64,000 nt of DNA from Flavobacterium sp. I-STPP5a (GCF_009764685.1 NZ_VHLM01000077.1:62001-126000), one strand, 5' to 3'. Numbered from the stretch's first letter, positions 9,148-18,058 are shown. The notes: generated from the letters alone by a model not told the origin. Made by a program: numbers and translations.

Positions 9148-9195
9148 TAGTTTTGCGGCCAAATAAGCCTTAGGATAATCAAGAACGCAAAACTA
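9148..9195 (-). promoter_or_regulatory. Inverted repeat and -7 box in front of leuC
   Basis: TAGTTTTGCG at 9148-9157 and its exact complement CGCAAAACTA at 9186-9195 form a 10-bp perfect inverted repeat with a 28-base centre. Read on the minus strand, the distal arm contains TAGTTTTG, a TANNTTTG -7 box, 52 bases before the leuC ATG. It could be an operator or, if transcription begins further up, an mRNA hairpin. No TTG was found at the usual spacing. Confidence 0.45.
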
Positions 9196-9796
9196 TAAAA
9201 AGGAGCTAATGGATCTTTTTGATTTTTTCAATTTATACGATGCCCAAAATCTTAACCGAATATTTCATAACTGAATTTTGTCTTTTTGACTTCTTTTTTA
9301 AAAGTGTGGTTTTTTAATTTGATAAAATGTATCGTCGTTTATTTAAATTTTTAATATTTATCGAATAGTTAGTATTTGTATCTTTCAAGTGGTTTGGGTT
9401 GAGAATATTTAATTAAATCAGGTTGAAATCTATGTTTTTCTAATTTTAAATTCGCTGTTTGACCTTTTAAGAAGTTGTTTTTAAACCTAATTTTAGGAAT
9501 AAGTTGGTTGTTTTTCAATTGTATTAAGTTATTTTTTTTAATGAAATACTACGACATCCAAAAATCAATATTTGGTCTTTTATGTTTATAATAAATTACG
9601 TTTTAGACAATTTGTTCCAAGTGATTTTGGTTTTAGTAGGAGAATAGTCTTGGAAAATATATTTGTTTTTTGTTAGTAACTTAGCTTTAGTTCTACTCAA
9701 AAAAAACTAAATTTGAATTTCATTTTTTGCTACTTTCATTAATTTTAAAGTGTTTAAAACCAGTTAAATACACTGTTTAAATCTATGGGTTTAGGC
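9196..9796. other. Long AT-rich spacer between leuC and dnaE
   Basis: About 600 bases of AT-rich sequence between divergent genes. A 16-codon ATG frame at 9541 exists but has no supporting signal. I see no RNA gene, mobile element or convincing promoter with both boxes. Promoters for both directions are expected here. Confidence 0.5.
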
Positions 9797-9827
9797 ACCC
9801 TTCCCTCTGGGGAGGGCTGGGGAAGGG
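9797..9827 (+). repeat. GC-rich palindromic repeat abutting the dnaE start
   Basis: CCCTTCC (9798-9804) pairs with GGAAGGG (9821-9827), and inside it CCCTC (9803-9807) can pair with GAGGG (9812-9816). The element ends 4 bases before the dnaE ATG, so the hairpin would sit on the translation start region of the mRNA. Same general family as the repeats at 7646-7742. Confidence 0.6.
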
Positions 9828-9831
9828 ATTT

Positions 9832-12800
9832 ATGTACTTAATATTCGATACCGAAACCACAGGATTACCAAAACGCTGGGGCGCTCCTATTTCTGACACA
9901 GACAATTGGCCAAGATGTATTCAAATTGCTTGGCAGTTGCATGATGATATGGGAAAACTCATAGAGCATCAAGATTATTTGGTCAAGCCCGAAGGTTTTA
10001 ATATACCCTACGATGCGGAACGAATTCACGGTATTTCTACGGAATTGGCAGATGCCAATGGCGTTTCATTGTCTGAAGTTTTAGAAAAATTCAACGTAGC
10101 CTTAGGTAAAGCGAAGTTTATTGTGGGTCAAAATTTAGGTTTTGATATCAATATTATGGGTTGCGAATTCTATCGAATGGGAGTGGAAAGCCAAATGAGC
10201 TCGATGCCTATTCTAGATACGTGTACTGAAATTACTGCTTCCTTATTGAAATTACCAGGAGGTCGAGGCGGAAAATTCAAATTACCTACCTTGACAGAGT
10301 TGCACTCGTACCTTTTTAATAAGCCTTTTGGCGAAGCACACAACGCAACTGCCGATGTTGAGGCAACAACACGCTGTTTTTTAGAGTTAATACGTCGTGA
10401 AATTTTTACGAAAGAAGAACTGGATGTTCCGGTTTCTTATTTCAAAGATTTTCAAAGTAAAAACCCAACCGAAATCAAACTCATTGGGTTAAAGCATATC
10501 AATTTAAAAGAGGCTTCAGATAAAATCCGACAACAATTTGGTGATAAGCAAGCGCCAACGGTTTCAAAAGAAGACCTTTCGGAGAATAAGAAAGTTTTAG
10601 TTGATGCGCCCTTTGTTCATTTGCACAATCATACTCAGTTTTCGGTATTGCAATCTACCATTAGCATTGCGGCATTAGTAAAAGCGGCTGCCCAACAAAA
10701 AATGCCAGCGGTTGCTGTGACCGATCATGCGAATTTGATGGGAGCTTTTCACTTTGTGCGTGATATTTTAAATCACAACAAAGCAGCTGTGGCTAAAAAT
10801 AAAGTAGCTGTTGAAAACGGGGAGGAACCTTCCGAAGTTCCTATGAAACCTATCGTTGGTTGCGAATTTTTTGTATGCGAAGATCATAAAAACAAATCGG
10901 TTAAGGATAATGGGTACCAAATAGTCCTTTTGGCGAAGACCAAAAAAGGATACCATAATTTGGCTAAAATGTCCTCTATTGCATACACAGAAGGATTCTA
11001 TTATGTACCTAGAATTGATCGAAAAGTCATTCAGGAATTCAAAGAAGATATTATTGTTTTGTCTGGAAACTTGTACGGAGAAATACCAAATAAGATTTTA
11101 AACATTGGTGAAAACCAAGCCGAAGAAGCTTTGATCTGGTGGAAAAATGAATTCAAGGATGATTTTTATATTGAGGTCATGCGCCACAATCAAGAAGATG
11201 AAAATAGGGTGAATACTTCTTTGGTTGCTTTAGCCAGAAAGCATGAGGTCAAAATTGCGGCTACAAACAATATCTTTTATATAGACAAAGAAAATTCGAA
11301 TGCACATGATATTTTGCTTTGTGTGCGTGATGGTGAAAAACAAACTACACCTATTGGTCGTGGTCGCGGTTATCGCTATGGATTGCCTAATCAGGAATAT
11401 TATTTCAAGTCTGGGGACGAAATGAAGCAACTCTTTGCAAATTTACCTGAGGCGATTTCAAATATTTCGGAGATTGTAGATAAAATTGAAATTTTCGATT
11501 TGGCACGCGAAGTATTGCTTCCAAAGTTTGAAATTCCAGTTGAATTTAATAATCCCGAAGACGCCGTTGATGGCGGAGTGCGCGGCGAAAATGCCTATTT
11601 AAGACATCTTACTTTTGAAGGAGCTAAAAAAAGATATCCAGTAATTAACGATGAAATTCAAGAACGATTGGATTTCGAATTATTAACGATTTCTAATTCT
11701 GGTTATCCGGGGTATTTCTTGATTGTACAGGATTTAATTGCGGAGGCCAGAAGCATGGGTGTTTCAGTAGGTCCAGGAAGAGGTTCTGCAGCGGGATCGG
11801 TAGTGGCGTATTGTTTGAAAATTACGAATATCGATCCGCTAATGTACAACCTGCTTTTTGAGCGTTTCCTGAATCCGGATCGTGTGTCATTACCCGATAT
11901 TGATATCGATTTTGATGATGAAGGCCGAAGCAGTGTGATGGATTATGTGATCCGAAAATACGGTTCCAAACAAGTGGCGCAAATTATTACATACGGAAAA
12001 ATGGCTACCAAGTCAGCGATTCGTGATACTGCCCGTGTTTTGGATTTACCACTTTTTGAAGCAGATAAAATTGCGAAATTGATTCCGGGAATGATGCCGT
12101 CTAAGTGGAATTTAGCTCGGTTTTTAAATGAAAAAGAAGATATCATAAAAAAGGCGGTTCGTCCGGAAGAGTATGATAAAATAAAAGAATTAATAGGACT
12201 TGCAAATGAAGATGACCTTGGTGGTGAAACCATTCAGCAAGCCAAAGTTTTAGAGGGAAATCTAAGAAATACGGGGATCCACGCTTGTGGAGTGATTATT
12301 ACACCAAGTGATATTACCAATTTTGTTCCTGTGGCTACGGCCAAAGATTCGGATTTGTATGTGACTCAATTTGATAACTCGGTGGTAGAGAGTGCTGGTT
12401 TATTAAAGATGGATTTCTTGGGTTTGAAGACCCTAACGTTGATAAAAGACACCGTTAAACTAGTAAAATACCGCAGCGGAATTGAGCTCAATCCAGATGA
12501 GTTCCCTATTGATGATCTAAAAACATACGAGCTTTTTCAGCGCGGTGAAACGGTTGGTATTTTTCAGTATGAAAGTCCTGGAATGCAAAAATACATGAAG
12601 GAGTTAAAGCCTACGGTTTTTCCGGATTTAATTGCCATGAATGCCTTATACCGTCCGGGTCCGATAGCTTATATTCCTAGTTTTGTGAAGCGAAAAAATG
12701 GTGAGGAAGAGATTATTTACGATCTTGAAGCTTGCGAAGAATTACTTAAGGATACCTACGGAATTACCGTTTATCAAGAGCAAGTAATGCTTTTATCCCA

Positions 12801-14376
12801 AAAACTGGCTGATTTCTCTAAAGGTGATGCCGACGTTTTGCGTAAAGCAATGGGAAAAAAACAAAAGGACGTTTTGGACAAAATGAAACCTAAATTTATC
12901 AGTCAGGCTGCTGCCAAAGGGCATGCCGAAGATAAGTTAGAGAAGATCTGGAAAGACTGGGAAGCCTTTGCAGAATATGCCTTTAATAAATCCCACTCTA
13001 CTTGTTATGCTTGGATTGCTTATCAAACGGCTTATTTAAAAGCAAATTATCCTGCGGAGTATATGGCTGCGGTACTTTCTAATAATATGAGTGATATCAA
13101 ACAAGTTTCGTTCTTTATGGAAGAGTGTAAGCGAATGGGCTTGCAAGTTTTGGGTCCTGATGTAAATGAATCATTCTATAAATTCACTGTAAATGATGAT
13201 TATGCGGTACGTTTTGGGATGGGTGCCATAAAAGGGGTTGGTTCTGGAGCGGTCGCAACCATCGTGGAGAGAAGAAAAGACGGGAAATACAAATCCATTT
13301 TTGATTTGACCAAACGAATTGATTTACGTGCTGCCAATAAAAAAGCGTTAGAAAACTTAGCCCTGGCTGGGGGTTTTGACTCTTTTGGCGATACAACAAG
13401 AGCACAATACTTTCATGATGATGGAGACGGAATAACTTTTTACGAAAAAGCGATTCGGTATGGAGCTAAGTTTCAAGAAAACGAAAATTCCTCTCAGGTA
13501 AGTTTGTTTGGCGATGCTAGCGAGGTGCAAATTGCTGAGCCAGTGGTGCCTCCATGTGAAGATTGGAGTACGATGGAAAAGTTATCAAGAGAAAAGGAGG
13601 TTGTAGGTATTTATATTTCTGGGCATCCGCTGGATGATTTTAGATTTGAAATAAAATATTTTTGCAATGCTCGTTTAGATGCGCTCAGAAATATGGAACT
13701 ATATGTAGGTAAGAATTTAACTTTTGCAGGTATTGTAAGTAATTTTCAACGCCGAACAGCTAAGAATGGTAAGGATTGGGCAATATTTACACTGGAAGGA
13801 TTTGAAGAAAGTTTTGAGTTCAAAATTTTTGGAGAAGAGTACCTCAAGTTTTATCATTTTTTATACAATAATCAATTTGTATTTATAAAAGTACTCATTA
13901 AAGAAGGTTGGGTCAATCAAGATACAGGCAAAAAAAGTGAGCCAAGAATGCAATTTGTAGAGGTTAAGCAATTGCAGGATGTATTGGCTACGTTTGCCAA
14001 AAAACTCATTTTATATCTTAACATAAATGATTTACATGCTGATTTTATTCACAATTTAAGTCGACTTTTTCAGGAGTATAAAGGAGATAACACCGTTTCA
14101 TTTGAAGTAATGGAACTCGAAAAAATAAAAAAACTTATTCCAGTTGCAACACCAGATGTAGATCCAGAAGAAATAAGTTTTGCAGATGATTTAGAAGAGG
14201 TTGATGCTGTAAATGGAGAACTAGCTGAAGCATCTACAGTTGTAAAAGTTGAAGAGGTTGAGGAGATAAAAGTAGTTACAAAGCTAGCAATGGCTAGTAG
14301 AAAATTGAAAGTTAGAATTTCAAACGAGTTACTGATAGCATTGGAGAAAATGCAAGTAAACTTTAAATTGAATTAA
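9832..14376 (+). CDS. dnaE: DNA polymerase III alpha subunit with N-terminal exonuclease domain
   Basis: 1514 residues, the replicative polymerase. Residues 1-190 are a DnaQ-like 3'-5' exonuclease (FDTETTGLP with D6/E8; AHNATADVEAT), absent from enterobacterial DnaE. A PHP domain starts at about 262 (FVHLHNHTQFSVLQ, AVTDHANLMGAF). The catalytic PDIDIDF lies at 688-694, followed by the thumb/fingers part, a helix-hairpin-helix region, and an OB fold near 1295-1340 (LTFAGIVSNF). The C-terminal 150 residues contain an acidic Glu/Val-rich linker. This fused proofreading arrangement is the usual DnaE of Bacteroidota. It is transcribed alone. Confidence 0.96.
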   Translation: MYLIFDTETTGLPKRWGAPISDTDNWPRCIQIAWQLHDDMGKLIEHQDYLVKPEGFNIPYDAERIHGISTELADANGVSLSEVLEKFNVALGKAKFIVGQNLGFDINIMGCEFYRMGVESQMSSMPILDTCTEITASLLKLPGGRGGKFKLPTLTELHSYLFNKPFGEAHNATADVEATTRCFLELIRREIFTKEELDVPVSYFKDFQSKNPTEIKLIGLKHINLKEASDKIRQQFGDKQAPTVSKEDLSENKKVLVDAPFVHLHNHTQFSVLQSTISIAALVKAAAQQKMPAVAVTDHANLMGAFHFVRDILNHNKAAVAKNKVAVENGEEPSEVPMKPIVGCEFFVCEDHKNKSVKDNGYQIVLLAKTKKGYHNLAKMSSIAYTEGFYYVPRIDRKVIQEFKEDIIVLSGNLYGEIPNKILNIGENQAEEALIWWKNEFKDDFYIEVMRHNQEDENRVNTSLVALARKHEVKIAATNNIFYIDKENSNAHDILLCVRDGEKQTTPIGRGRGYRYGLPNQEYYFKSGDEMKQLFANLPEAISNISEIVDKIEIFDLAREVLLPKFEIPVEFNNPEDAVDGGVRGENAYLRHLTFEGAKKRYPVINDEIQERLDFELLTISNSGYPGYFLIVQDLIAEARSMGVSVGPGRGSAAGSVVAYCLKITNIDPLMYNLLFERFLNPDRVSLPDIDIDFDDEGRSSVMDYVIRKYGSKQVAQIITYGKMATKSAIRDTARVLDLPLFEADKIAKLIPGMMPSKWNLARFLNEKEDIIKKAVRPEEYDKIKELIGLANEDDLGGETIQQAKVLEGNLRNTGIHACGVIITPSDITNFVPVATAKDSDLYVTQFDNSVVESAGLLKMDFLGLKTLTLIKDTVKLVKYRSGIELNPDEFPIDDLKTYELFQRGETVGIFQYESPGMQKYMKELKPTVFPDLIAMNALYRPGPIAYIPSFVKRKNGEEEIIYDLEACEELLKDTYGITVYQEQVMLLSQKLADFSKGDADVLRKAMGKKQKDVLDKMKPKFISQAAAKGHAEDKLEKIWKDWEAFAEYAFNKSHSTCYAWIAYQTAYLKANYPAEYMAAVLSNNMSDIKQVSFFMEECKRMGLQVLGPDVNESFYKFTVNDDYAVRFGMGAIKGVGSGAVATIVERRKDGKYKSIFDLTKRIDLRAANKKALENLALAGGFDSFGDTTRAQYFHDDGDGITFYEKAIRYGAKFQENENSSQVSLFGDASEVQIAEPVVPPCEDWSTMEKLSREKEVVGIYISGHPLDDFRFEIKYFCNARLDALRNMELYVGKNLTFAGIVSNFQRRTAKNGKDWAIFTLEGFEESFEFKIFGEEYLKFYHFLYNNQFVFIKVLIKEGWVNQDTGKKSEPRMQFVEVKQLQDVLATFAKKLILYLNINDLHADFIHNLSRLFQEYKGDNTVSFEVMELEKIKKLIPVATPDVDPEEISFADDLEEVDAVNGELAEASTVVKVEEVEEIKVVTKLAMASRKLKVRISNELLIALEKMQVNFKLN

Positions 14377-14514
14377 TATCAGGAAATGAAGTAATCAATA
14401 TGATTTTTGAGTTTAAAAGAATGTAAGGAATGGCTTTTTAATTTTCTAACTGACTTTTGCAAAGTATTGTTTTTTAAGGATTAATTAAATTTAATATCAT
14501 TGTTTATTCATTAA

Positions 14515-14548
14515 TTGAATCATAATTAGTGTAAATAAAGTACTTTTG
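14515..14548 (+). promoter_or_regulatory. Promoter of the outer-membrane barrel gene
   Basis: TTG at 14515-14517, a 23-base gap, then TACTTTTG at 14541-14548 (perfect TANNTTTG). Transcription would start near 14555, on top of the upstream ATG at 14554, so translation more likely starts at the ATG at 14572. Confidence 0.6.
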
Positions 14549-14571
14549 CAAAAATGATAAAAAACAATAGC

Positions 14572-15483
14572 ATGAAAAAACAGTTATTCTTATTGGGATT
14601 TGCACTATTTACAATGACGATGGTAGCCCAAACAGAAAAAAATGAAAGTTGGTATTTTAAATTAGGTGGTTCTTATTTTATGCAAACTGCAGCTACAGAG
14701 TTTCCTACTGTAGGTGGTAATGCAGCCTTAGATAAGGTTTATGTAGGCGGAAGATTAGTTTCTGAAGAAAGTGTAACAGGTTCTTTTGGTGAAGGTTTTA
14801 GAACCGGAGCAACAGTAGGTTATAGATTTAATACAAGAGTAGGTTTTGAGATGGGGATTAATTATTACAACAGTAATGATAAAACTATGGCTAGAACTAC
14901 AACTGATCAAATTTTTATGTCTGGAACTCGTCCTATTTTTAATTTTAGATCGGTTGGTCAAATTACAGCATTTGATTTGGCGCCAGCTTTAGTTTTGTTT
15001 TTAGGAGAGAAAAATGGTTTTGAGCCTTATACAAAAGTAGGTTTGTTATTACCTGTTCATGGTGACTTACAAATTACAACTGATGCAATTGCTCCTACTG
15101 GTGTTGCTAGCCCTGCAACAGTAGCAGTTCATAGTGTGGACAAAATTAAACCTAACCCAACAGTGGGTTTTATGGCAACTTTAGGTACAAGTTACAAATT
15201 AGGAAAAAAAATAGCTGCATTTGCTGAGCTAGAATACCGTAATTTTACTGTACATGGAAAGTCAAAAGAGACTATTGAGTATACTAGAAACGGACAAGAT
15301 GCTTTGTCAACTAGAACTCAGGCTCAAATACACACTAATTATGTAAATCGTTTAGATGTGAATTCTAATAACGCAGCTACAAATCCAAACGGATTAGATG
15401 CAACAAAACCAATGGATGAGTTGAGTTCTTATGTAGGTATTAGTGGTTTAGGATTAACTCTTGGATTAAAGTACAGTTTGTAA
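14572..15483 (+). CDS. Outer-membrane beta-barrel protein (OmpW/OprF-like porin fold)
   Basis: 303 residues from the ATG at 14572, chosen because the promoter -7 box at 14541 leaves no room for the ATG at 14554 and because MKKQLFLLGFALFTMTMVAQ is a clean signal peptide ending at Ala-Gln. The mature part alternates polar and hydrophobic residues with many Gly/Tyr/aromatic strand ends (WYFKLGGSYF, VGYRFNTRVGFEMGINYY, FAELEYRNFTVHGKS) and ends LGLTLGLKYSL, a typical barrel terminus. A surface-loop-like segment rich in Ala/Thr/Asn lies at about 265-285. Cargo or function cannot be assigned. Confidence 0.75.
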   Translation: MKKQLFLLGFALFTMTMVAQTEKNESWYFKLGGSYFMQTAATEFPTVGGNAALDKVYVGGRLVSEESVTGSFGEGFRTGATVGYRFNTRVGFEMGINYYNSNDKTMARTTTDQIFMSGTRPIFNFRSVGQITAFDLAPALVLFLGEKNGFEPYTKVGLLLPVHGDLQITTDAIAPTGVASPATVAVHSVDKIKPNPTVGFMATLGTSYKLGKKIAAFAELEYRNFTVHGKSKETIEYTRNGQDALSTRTQAQIHTNYVNRLDVNSNNAATNPNGLDATKPMDELSSYVGISGLGLTLGLKYSL

Positions 15484-15505
15484 TTTAATAAAAAGTTTTA
15501 AGAAG

Positions 15506-15536
15506 AAGGGATGTTTGAGAAAGCATCCCTTTTTTT
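15506..15536 (+). terminator. Terminator of the outer-membrane barrel gene
   Basis: Stem AAGGGATG (15506-15513) with CATCCCTT (15524-15531), a 10-base loop, then a T run. Confidence 0.85.
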
Positions 15537-15555
15537 GTATCGTAAAATAGGTTTC

Positions 15556-15669
15556 GGAGTTTGTTTTCATAGCCCTGATGGAAGCGGCATCTCCCGATTT
15601 AGAAAAACAAGGCTTTTTTGCCGTAGTTTTTATTTATCGGGAATACAGCGCACAGCAGGAAAAAGCTCC
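15556..15669 (+). ncRNA. Flavo-1-like structured RNA
   Basis: About 114 bases between two genes with their own terminator and promoter. The closing stem GGAGTT (15556-15561) pairs with AGCTCC (15664-15669). The single-stranded core AGCCCTGATGGAAGCGGCAT (15571-15590) follows. A long arm has TCCCGAT (15592-15598) pairing with ATCGGGA (15636-15642), extended by AAAAAC/GTTTTT and GGC/GCC pairs. The core block and overall shape match my memory of the Flavo-1 RNA motif described from Flavobacteria. The family name is from memory, while the pairing is seen directly. Strand is taken from that motif. Confidence 0.6.
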
Positions 15670-15771
15670 AAAAGAAAATAAACTTCTGGAGTATAGTAAG
15701 TAAATAGGAATTGATAATGGATTAATAGTCAAAACTAATTTGGGAATAGTGATTGATTTGTTTTTAATTTC

Positions 15772-15779
15772 TAAATTTG
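15772..15779 (+). promoter_or_regulatory. -7 box of the thioredoxin gene
   Basis: TAAATTTG at 15772-15779 matches TANNTTTG; a TTG at 15753-15755 gives a 16-base gap, slightly short. 52 bases before the ATG. Confidence 0.5.
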
Positions 15780-15831
15780 TAGTCTAGTTTGAATATTCAA
15801 AAATTCAAATGATAAACTTAAATTATATATT

Positions 15832-16149
15832 ATGGCATTAGCAATAACAGATGCTACTTTTGAAGAAGTAGTTTTGAAATCAGACAAACCGGTAATGGTA
15901 GATTTTTGGGCAGCATGGTGTGGACCATGTAGAATGGTAGGTCCAATCATTGATGAATTAAGCAACGAATACGAAGGGAAAGTGGTTGTTGGTAAGGTTG
16001 ATGTTGATGCAAATCAAGAATTTGCTGCAAAATACGGCGTTAGAAACATCCCAACAGTATTGGTTTTTCATAACGGAGAAGTAGTAGGAAAGCAAGTAGG
16101 AGTTGCTCCTAAGCAAACGTATGCAGATAGTCTTGACGCTTTGTTGTAA
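15832..16149 (+). CDS. trxA: Thioredoxin
   Basis: 105 residues, one thioredoxin fold, cytoplasmic (no signal peptide). The redox pair is C30-G-P-C33 in WAAWCGPCRM; the cis-proline loop is RNIPTVLVF. It reduces protein disulphides such as those of ribonucleotide reductase, using thioredoxin reductase. Monocistronic between its own promoter and a strong terminator. Confidence 0.96.
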   Translation: MALAITDATFEEVVLKSDKPVMVDFWAAWCGPCRMVGPIIDELSNEYEGKVVVGKVDVDANQEFAAKYGVRNIPTVLVFHNGEVVGKQVGVAPKQTYADSLDALL

Positions 16150-16185
16150 TTAACATTGAAGTTTTAGAATCAATTTTAGATATAT

Positions 16186-16217
16186 AAAAGGTTTGGCGCA
16201 AGTCAAACCTTTTTTTT
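16186..16217 (+). terminator. Terminator of trxA
   Basis: Stem AAAAGGTTTG (16186-16195) with CAAACCTTTT (16204-16213), 8-base loop, T run. Confidence 0.88.
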
Positions 16218-16309
16218 GTTTAAGAACAGTTTTGTGTTTTATTTTGGGCTAATCTTGTTATGTATCGCTTTAATTTTTAAATCATTTAATCTTTTAATAT
16301 ATTTGGATT

Positions 16310-17257
16310 ATGAAGATTGAATCGCAAATAGAAAAGATTACTAGTTTCCAGCACCTTGAATTGCTCGCTAATCAGGTTGTAGAAGGATTTATTTCAGGAA
16401 TGCATAAGAGTCCGTTTCATGGCTTTTCGGCAGAGTTTGCTGAGCATAAAGTGTATAATGCTGGCGAGAGTACAAAGCATATTGACTGGAAGTTGTATGC
16501 TAAAACCGATAGGTTGTATACCAAACGTTATGAAGAAGAGACTAATTTAAGATGTCATATTGTAATTGATAATTCGTCTTCTATGCATTATCCTCAATTG
16601 TTAGCGAACCAAAACTTTTTTGAGAACAAGATAGGGTTTTCAGTATTGGCCTCAGCGGTATTGATGAATTTATTAAAGAAACAGAGAGACGCTGTTGGTT
16701 TAAGTGTTTTTTCGGATACGTATGAGTATTATGCGCCAGAGAAAGGAAGTGACCGACACCACAGAATGATTTTGAATGCCCTTGAAGGCTTACTACAAAA
16801 GCCTACAGTTGCAAAAAGTACAGATACCGTAACATATTTGCATCAAATAGCCGAGAAGATGCATCGTAGGTCTATGATCATCTTGTTTACGGATATGTTT
16901 CAGAGTTTTGATGAGTCTGTTGATTCTAAAAAAGAACAAGCCTTATTTAGTGCCCTGCAGCATTTAAAGCACAATAAGCATAAAGTAGTCTTGTTTCATG
17001 TAATTGACGGCAAAACGGAGCTTGATTTTGAATTTGACAACACACCTAGGAAGTTTGTTGATGTGGAAACAGGAGAAGAAGTTGCTGTTTTCTCCGATAC
17101 TGTGCAAGAAGAATACCAAAATCAGATGCAATTATACTTAAAAAAGCTGTCTTTGACTTGCTCACAAAACAGAATTAAGTACGTTCCAGTTCATGTAGAT
17201 GAAAATTTTGAAAAAATAATGATGACATATTTAGCTGAAAAACAAAACTTTGGGTAA
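16310..17257 (+). CDS. DUF58 / von Willebrand A-like domain protein
   Basis: 315 residues. The DUF58 signature region is near the N-terminus (GMHKSPFHGFSAEFAEHKVYNAGE, then IDWKLYAKTDRLYTKRYEEE), followed by a VWA-like metal-site motif VIDNSSSMHYP. No membrane segments. DUF58 proteins usually travel with a MoxR-type AAA ATPase and VWA proteins; no such partner is in view, so this copy stands alone between trxA and tRNA genes. Role unknown; the family is linked to assembly or maturation of other proteins. Confidence 0.85.
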   Translation: MKIESQIEKITSFQHLELLANQVVEGFISGMHKSPFHGFSAEFAEHKVYNAGESTKHIDWKLYAKTDRLYTKRYEEETNLRCHIVIDNSSSMHYPQLLANQNFFENKIGFSVLASAVLMNLLKKQRDAVGLSVFSDTYEYYAPEKGSDRHHRMILNALEGLLQKPTVAKSTDTVTYLHQIAEKMHRRSMIILFTDMFQSFDESVDSKKEQALFSALQHLKHNKHKVVLFHVIDGKTELDFEFDNTPRKFVDVETGEEVAVFSDTVQEEYQNQMQLYLKKLSLTCSQNRIKYVPVHVDENFEKIMMTYLAEKQNFG

Positions 17258-17343
17258 AAAGCGATATTTTTTTTGAAATTATTTTCAAAAAACGCTTGCG
17301 CAAACGGAAATCTATTGTATCTTTGCCACCGCAATAACGCAGA

Positions 17344-17417
17344 GGTTTGGTAGTTCAGTTGGTTAGAATACATGCCTGTCACGCATGGGGTCGCGGGTTC
17401 GAGTCCCGTCCAGACCG
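17344..17417 (+). tRNA. tRNA-Asp (GTC), copy 1
   Basis: 74 bases without encoded CCA. Acceptor stem GGTTTGG/CCAGACC with one G-U pair, anticodon stem CATGC/GCATG, anticodon GTC at 17378-17380, T arm GCGGGTTCGAGTCCCG. Followed by a terminator hairpin. Identical to copy 2 at 17696. Confidence 0.97.
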
Positions 17418-17430
17418 CAATATTGGGGAA

Positions 17431-17457
17431 AGCCTTTCGTAACAGAAAGGCTTTTTT
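17431..17457 (+). terminator. Terminator after tRNA-Asp copy 1
   Basis: Stem AGCCTTTC (17431-17438) with GAAAGGCT (17445-17452), then T run. Confidence 0.85.
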
Positions 17458-17538
17458 GCCCCTTTACGGTTTTTAACGTTAGTTGTGTTGTTTGCTACGA
17501 ATTTGTAACTCGTAGCGGGTTTAGTAGTTAGACCAATG

Positions 17539-17570
17539 AAAAGCTTTTCGCCTCGGCGAATAGCTTTTTT
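17539..17570 (+). terminator. Terminator-like hairpin between the two tRNA-Asp genes
   Basis: AAAAGCT (17539-17545) with AGCTTTT (17562-17568) and an inner TTCGCC/GGCGAA stem, then Ts. No gene directly precedes it, so it may be a remnant of a lost tRNA or other unit. Confidence 0.45.
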
Positions 17571-17695
17571 GATTTAATTTGAAGGAACGGTTTTAATTTA
17601 TAGATTGGAATGAATTTAGTTCTTAATTGTTTGAGCTTCAATTGATTTCGTTAGTCGATTAAATTTTAGAATCAAAAGTGATATAAAATAATACT

Positions 17696-17769
17696 GGTTT
17701 GGTAGTTCAGTTGGTTAGAATACATGCCTGTCACGCATGGGGTCGCGGGTTCGAGTCCCGTCCAGACCG
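17696..17769 (+). tRNA. tRNA-Asp (GTC), copy 2
   Basis: Exact duplicate of copy 1 over all 74 bases; anticodon GTC at 17730-17732, CCA not encoded. It lies 352 bases downstream of the first copy. Confidence 0.97.
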
Positions 17770-17939
17770 CTAGTATTTAAAAAAAGTCTTTCGAAAGAAA
17801 GACTTTTTTGTTTTTTGGAAAAAAGAAATAGTTGCTATTGTGTATTTTGTTTATATCATAAAAAATCATCAAGGATTATTTTACAAGGGATACACTCAAA
17901 ATCTCGAAAGGCGATTGTTAGAACACAACACCAACGTAA
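17770..17939 (+). repeat. Direct repeat, copy 1 (terminator plus 5' part of GIY-YIG gene)
   Basis: About 170 bases from CTAGTATTT just after tRNA-Asp copy 2, through the terminator, into the GIY-YIG coding region. They recur with few changes at 18158-18327, offset 388 bases. Confidence 0.85.
17781..17810 (+). terminator. Terminator after tRNA-Asp copy 2
   Basis: Stem AAAAAGTCTTTC (17781-17792), GAAA loop, GAAAGACTTTTT (17797-17808). A slightly altered version recurs at 18169-18197 in the duplicated segment. Confidence 0.85.
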
Positions 17940-18058
17940 GTAGATATGCATCAGGAAAGGGTTCATGGCTTTTACTTTATTTTGGAGGGTTTGAGACAAA
18001 AACGGCAGCATTAAAAGGAGACCTTCGATTAAAAAAAAACTCAATATTGCTTCAATAG
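17840..18058 (+). CDS. GIY-YIG nuclease-like protein, C-terminus probably frameshifted
   Basis: 72 residues from a GTG start: YFVYIIKNHQGLFYKGYTQ, then ERRLLEHN and GKGSWLLLYF, the pattern of small GIY-YIG superfamily proteins found in Flavobacteriia, often beside tRNA or rRNA genes. After LRLKK the frame runs into SILLQ-stop. In another frame the same DNA gives LNIASIERLISYF, which resembles the usual end of this family. The change sits at a run of nine A bases (near 18030), so one base was probably gained or lost there. Active or not is unclear; biological substrate unknown. Confidence 0.7.
   Translation: MYFVYIIKNHQGLFYKGYTQNLERRLLEHNTNVSRYASGKGSWLLLYFGGFETKTAALKGDLRLKKNSILLQ

Noticed and set aside
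9541..9591. 16-codon ATG frame in the leuC-dnaE spacer as a leader peptide
   Set aside because: No run of Leu codons, no attenuator hairpin and no promoter; on the strand opposite to leuC.
17344..17769. Two identical tRNA-Asp genes as att sites of an integrated element
   Set aside because: They are only 352 bases apart with no integrase or cargo between them; simple gene duplication explains them.
17737..17943. 68-codon frame running from tRNA-Asp copy 2 into the GIY-YIG gene
   Set aside because: It begins inside the tRNA and reads the GIY-YIG region in the wrong frame.
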